NCBI GenBank assembly: GCA_028714615.1 | Contig: JAQTMA010000253.1 | Span: forward strand, 1-5,755 | Source of the DNA: Anaerolineaceae bacterium | GTDB lineage: Bacteria > Chloroflexota > Anaerolineae > Anaerolineales > Anaerolineaceae | DNA length: 5,755 nucleotides | Direction of reading: 5' to 3' | Shown here: positions 5,681 through 5,755 of the stretch, one piece after another | How positions within the stretch are numbered: position 1 is the first letter of the stretch | Layout of the letters: each line of letters begins with the position of its first letter | Notes under the pieces: generated by a model | What the model saw: the letters and a program-made list of their open reading frames with translations, nothing else | What the model was told of the DNA's origin: nothing | Database searches by the model: none | Program-made: the position numbers and the translations under genes

Positions 5681-5746
5681 CTTGACCTTTTCTTGACCCA
5701 TTTCGATATCACCTTGACGCCCCCTTGACCTTGAAAAGGATATAAG
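5681..5746 (+). promoter_or_regulatory. Phased CTTGACC direct repeats with a -10 box: probable PhoB/OmpR-type activated promoter
   Basis: Four heptamers in the same orientation: CTTGACC at 5681-5687 and 5692-5698, CTTGACG at 5713-5719 and CTTGACC at 5724-5730. Within each pair the layout is 7 bp, a 4-bp homopolymer spacer (TTTT or CCCC), 7 bp; repeat starts are spaced 11, 21 and 11 bp, so all lie on one face of the helix. TATAAG (5741-5746) begins 10 bp after the last heptamer. In the established Pho box of enterobacteria, tandem heptamers with 4-bp spacers end about 10 bp upstream of the -10 box and replace the -35. The architecture therefore points to a winged-helix response regulator of the OmpR/PhoB family acting on a gene to the right of the window. 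The regulator and the signal are not shown by the sequence. The last bases, CCAGGA, may begin that gene's ribosome site. Confidence 0.6.
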
Positions 5747-5755
5747 TAACCAGGA

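Noticed and set aside
5153..5696. Open frames on both strands through the repeats (proline-, arginine- and glycine-rich)
   Set aside because: They are translations of the hairpin repeats, with the same motifs recurring at 94 and 201 bp, no ribosome sites and open frames on both strands at once.

Overview
The window looks like bacterial chromosome from an environmental lineage of moderate GC content. Intergenic hairpin repeats with GTAGGGGCACGGGG-type and CGCAGAG-type arms, together with an F420/FMN-type split-barrel flavoprotein, are compatible with Chloroflexota (Anaerolineae-like). That placement is inference from repeat style and general gene content, not a phylogenetic result. No rRNA, tRNA, CRISPR array or intact mobile element was seen.

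Layout, left to right. Bases 1-98 hold the start of a minus-strand gene that runs off the left edge (probable membrane protein). It is divergent from a small four-helix membrane protein (272-715). A decayed C-terminal piece of a type I restriction subunit HsdR (818-1294) follows; its reading frame overlaps the start of an intact class I SAM-dependent methyltransferase (1291-2055). An AT-rich gap precedes an integral-membrane methyltransferase of the ICMT/PEMT type (2329-2931). On the opposite strand, just behind it, lies a broken HigA-type antitoxin (about 2939-3187) with an in-frame stop and an internal deletion. Next come a pyridoxamine-phosphate-oxidase-fold flavoprotein (3238 or 3271-3660), a 29-codon orphan coding tail (3686-3775) and a fold-type I PLP aminotransferase (3808-4986).

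The last 770 bases carry no gene. They contain a 74-bp CGCAGAG-type hairpin (5119-5192), a 397-bp cluster of inverted repeats grown by a 201-bp tandem duplication (5255-5651), and at the right edge a phased set of four CTTGACC/G heptamers ending 10 bp before a TATAAG box. This last element has the architecture of a PhoB/OmpR-type activated promoter for a gene beyond the window.

The genes do not form one pathway. The intact enzymes are single-gene units with their own gaps, and the two broken genes come from a restriction system and a toxin-antitoxin system, so the region reads as a chromosomal site where defence genes arrived and decayed. I found no convincing new multi-gene system. The best leads are the phased promoter at the right edge, the probable ATT start of the flavoprotein, and the structured repeat cluster.
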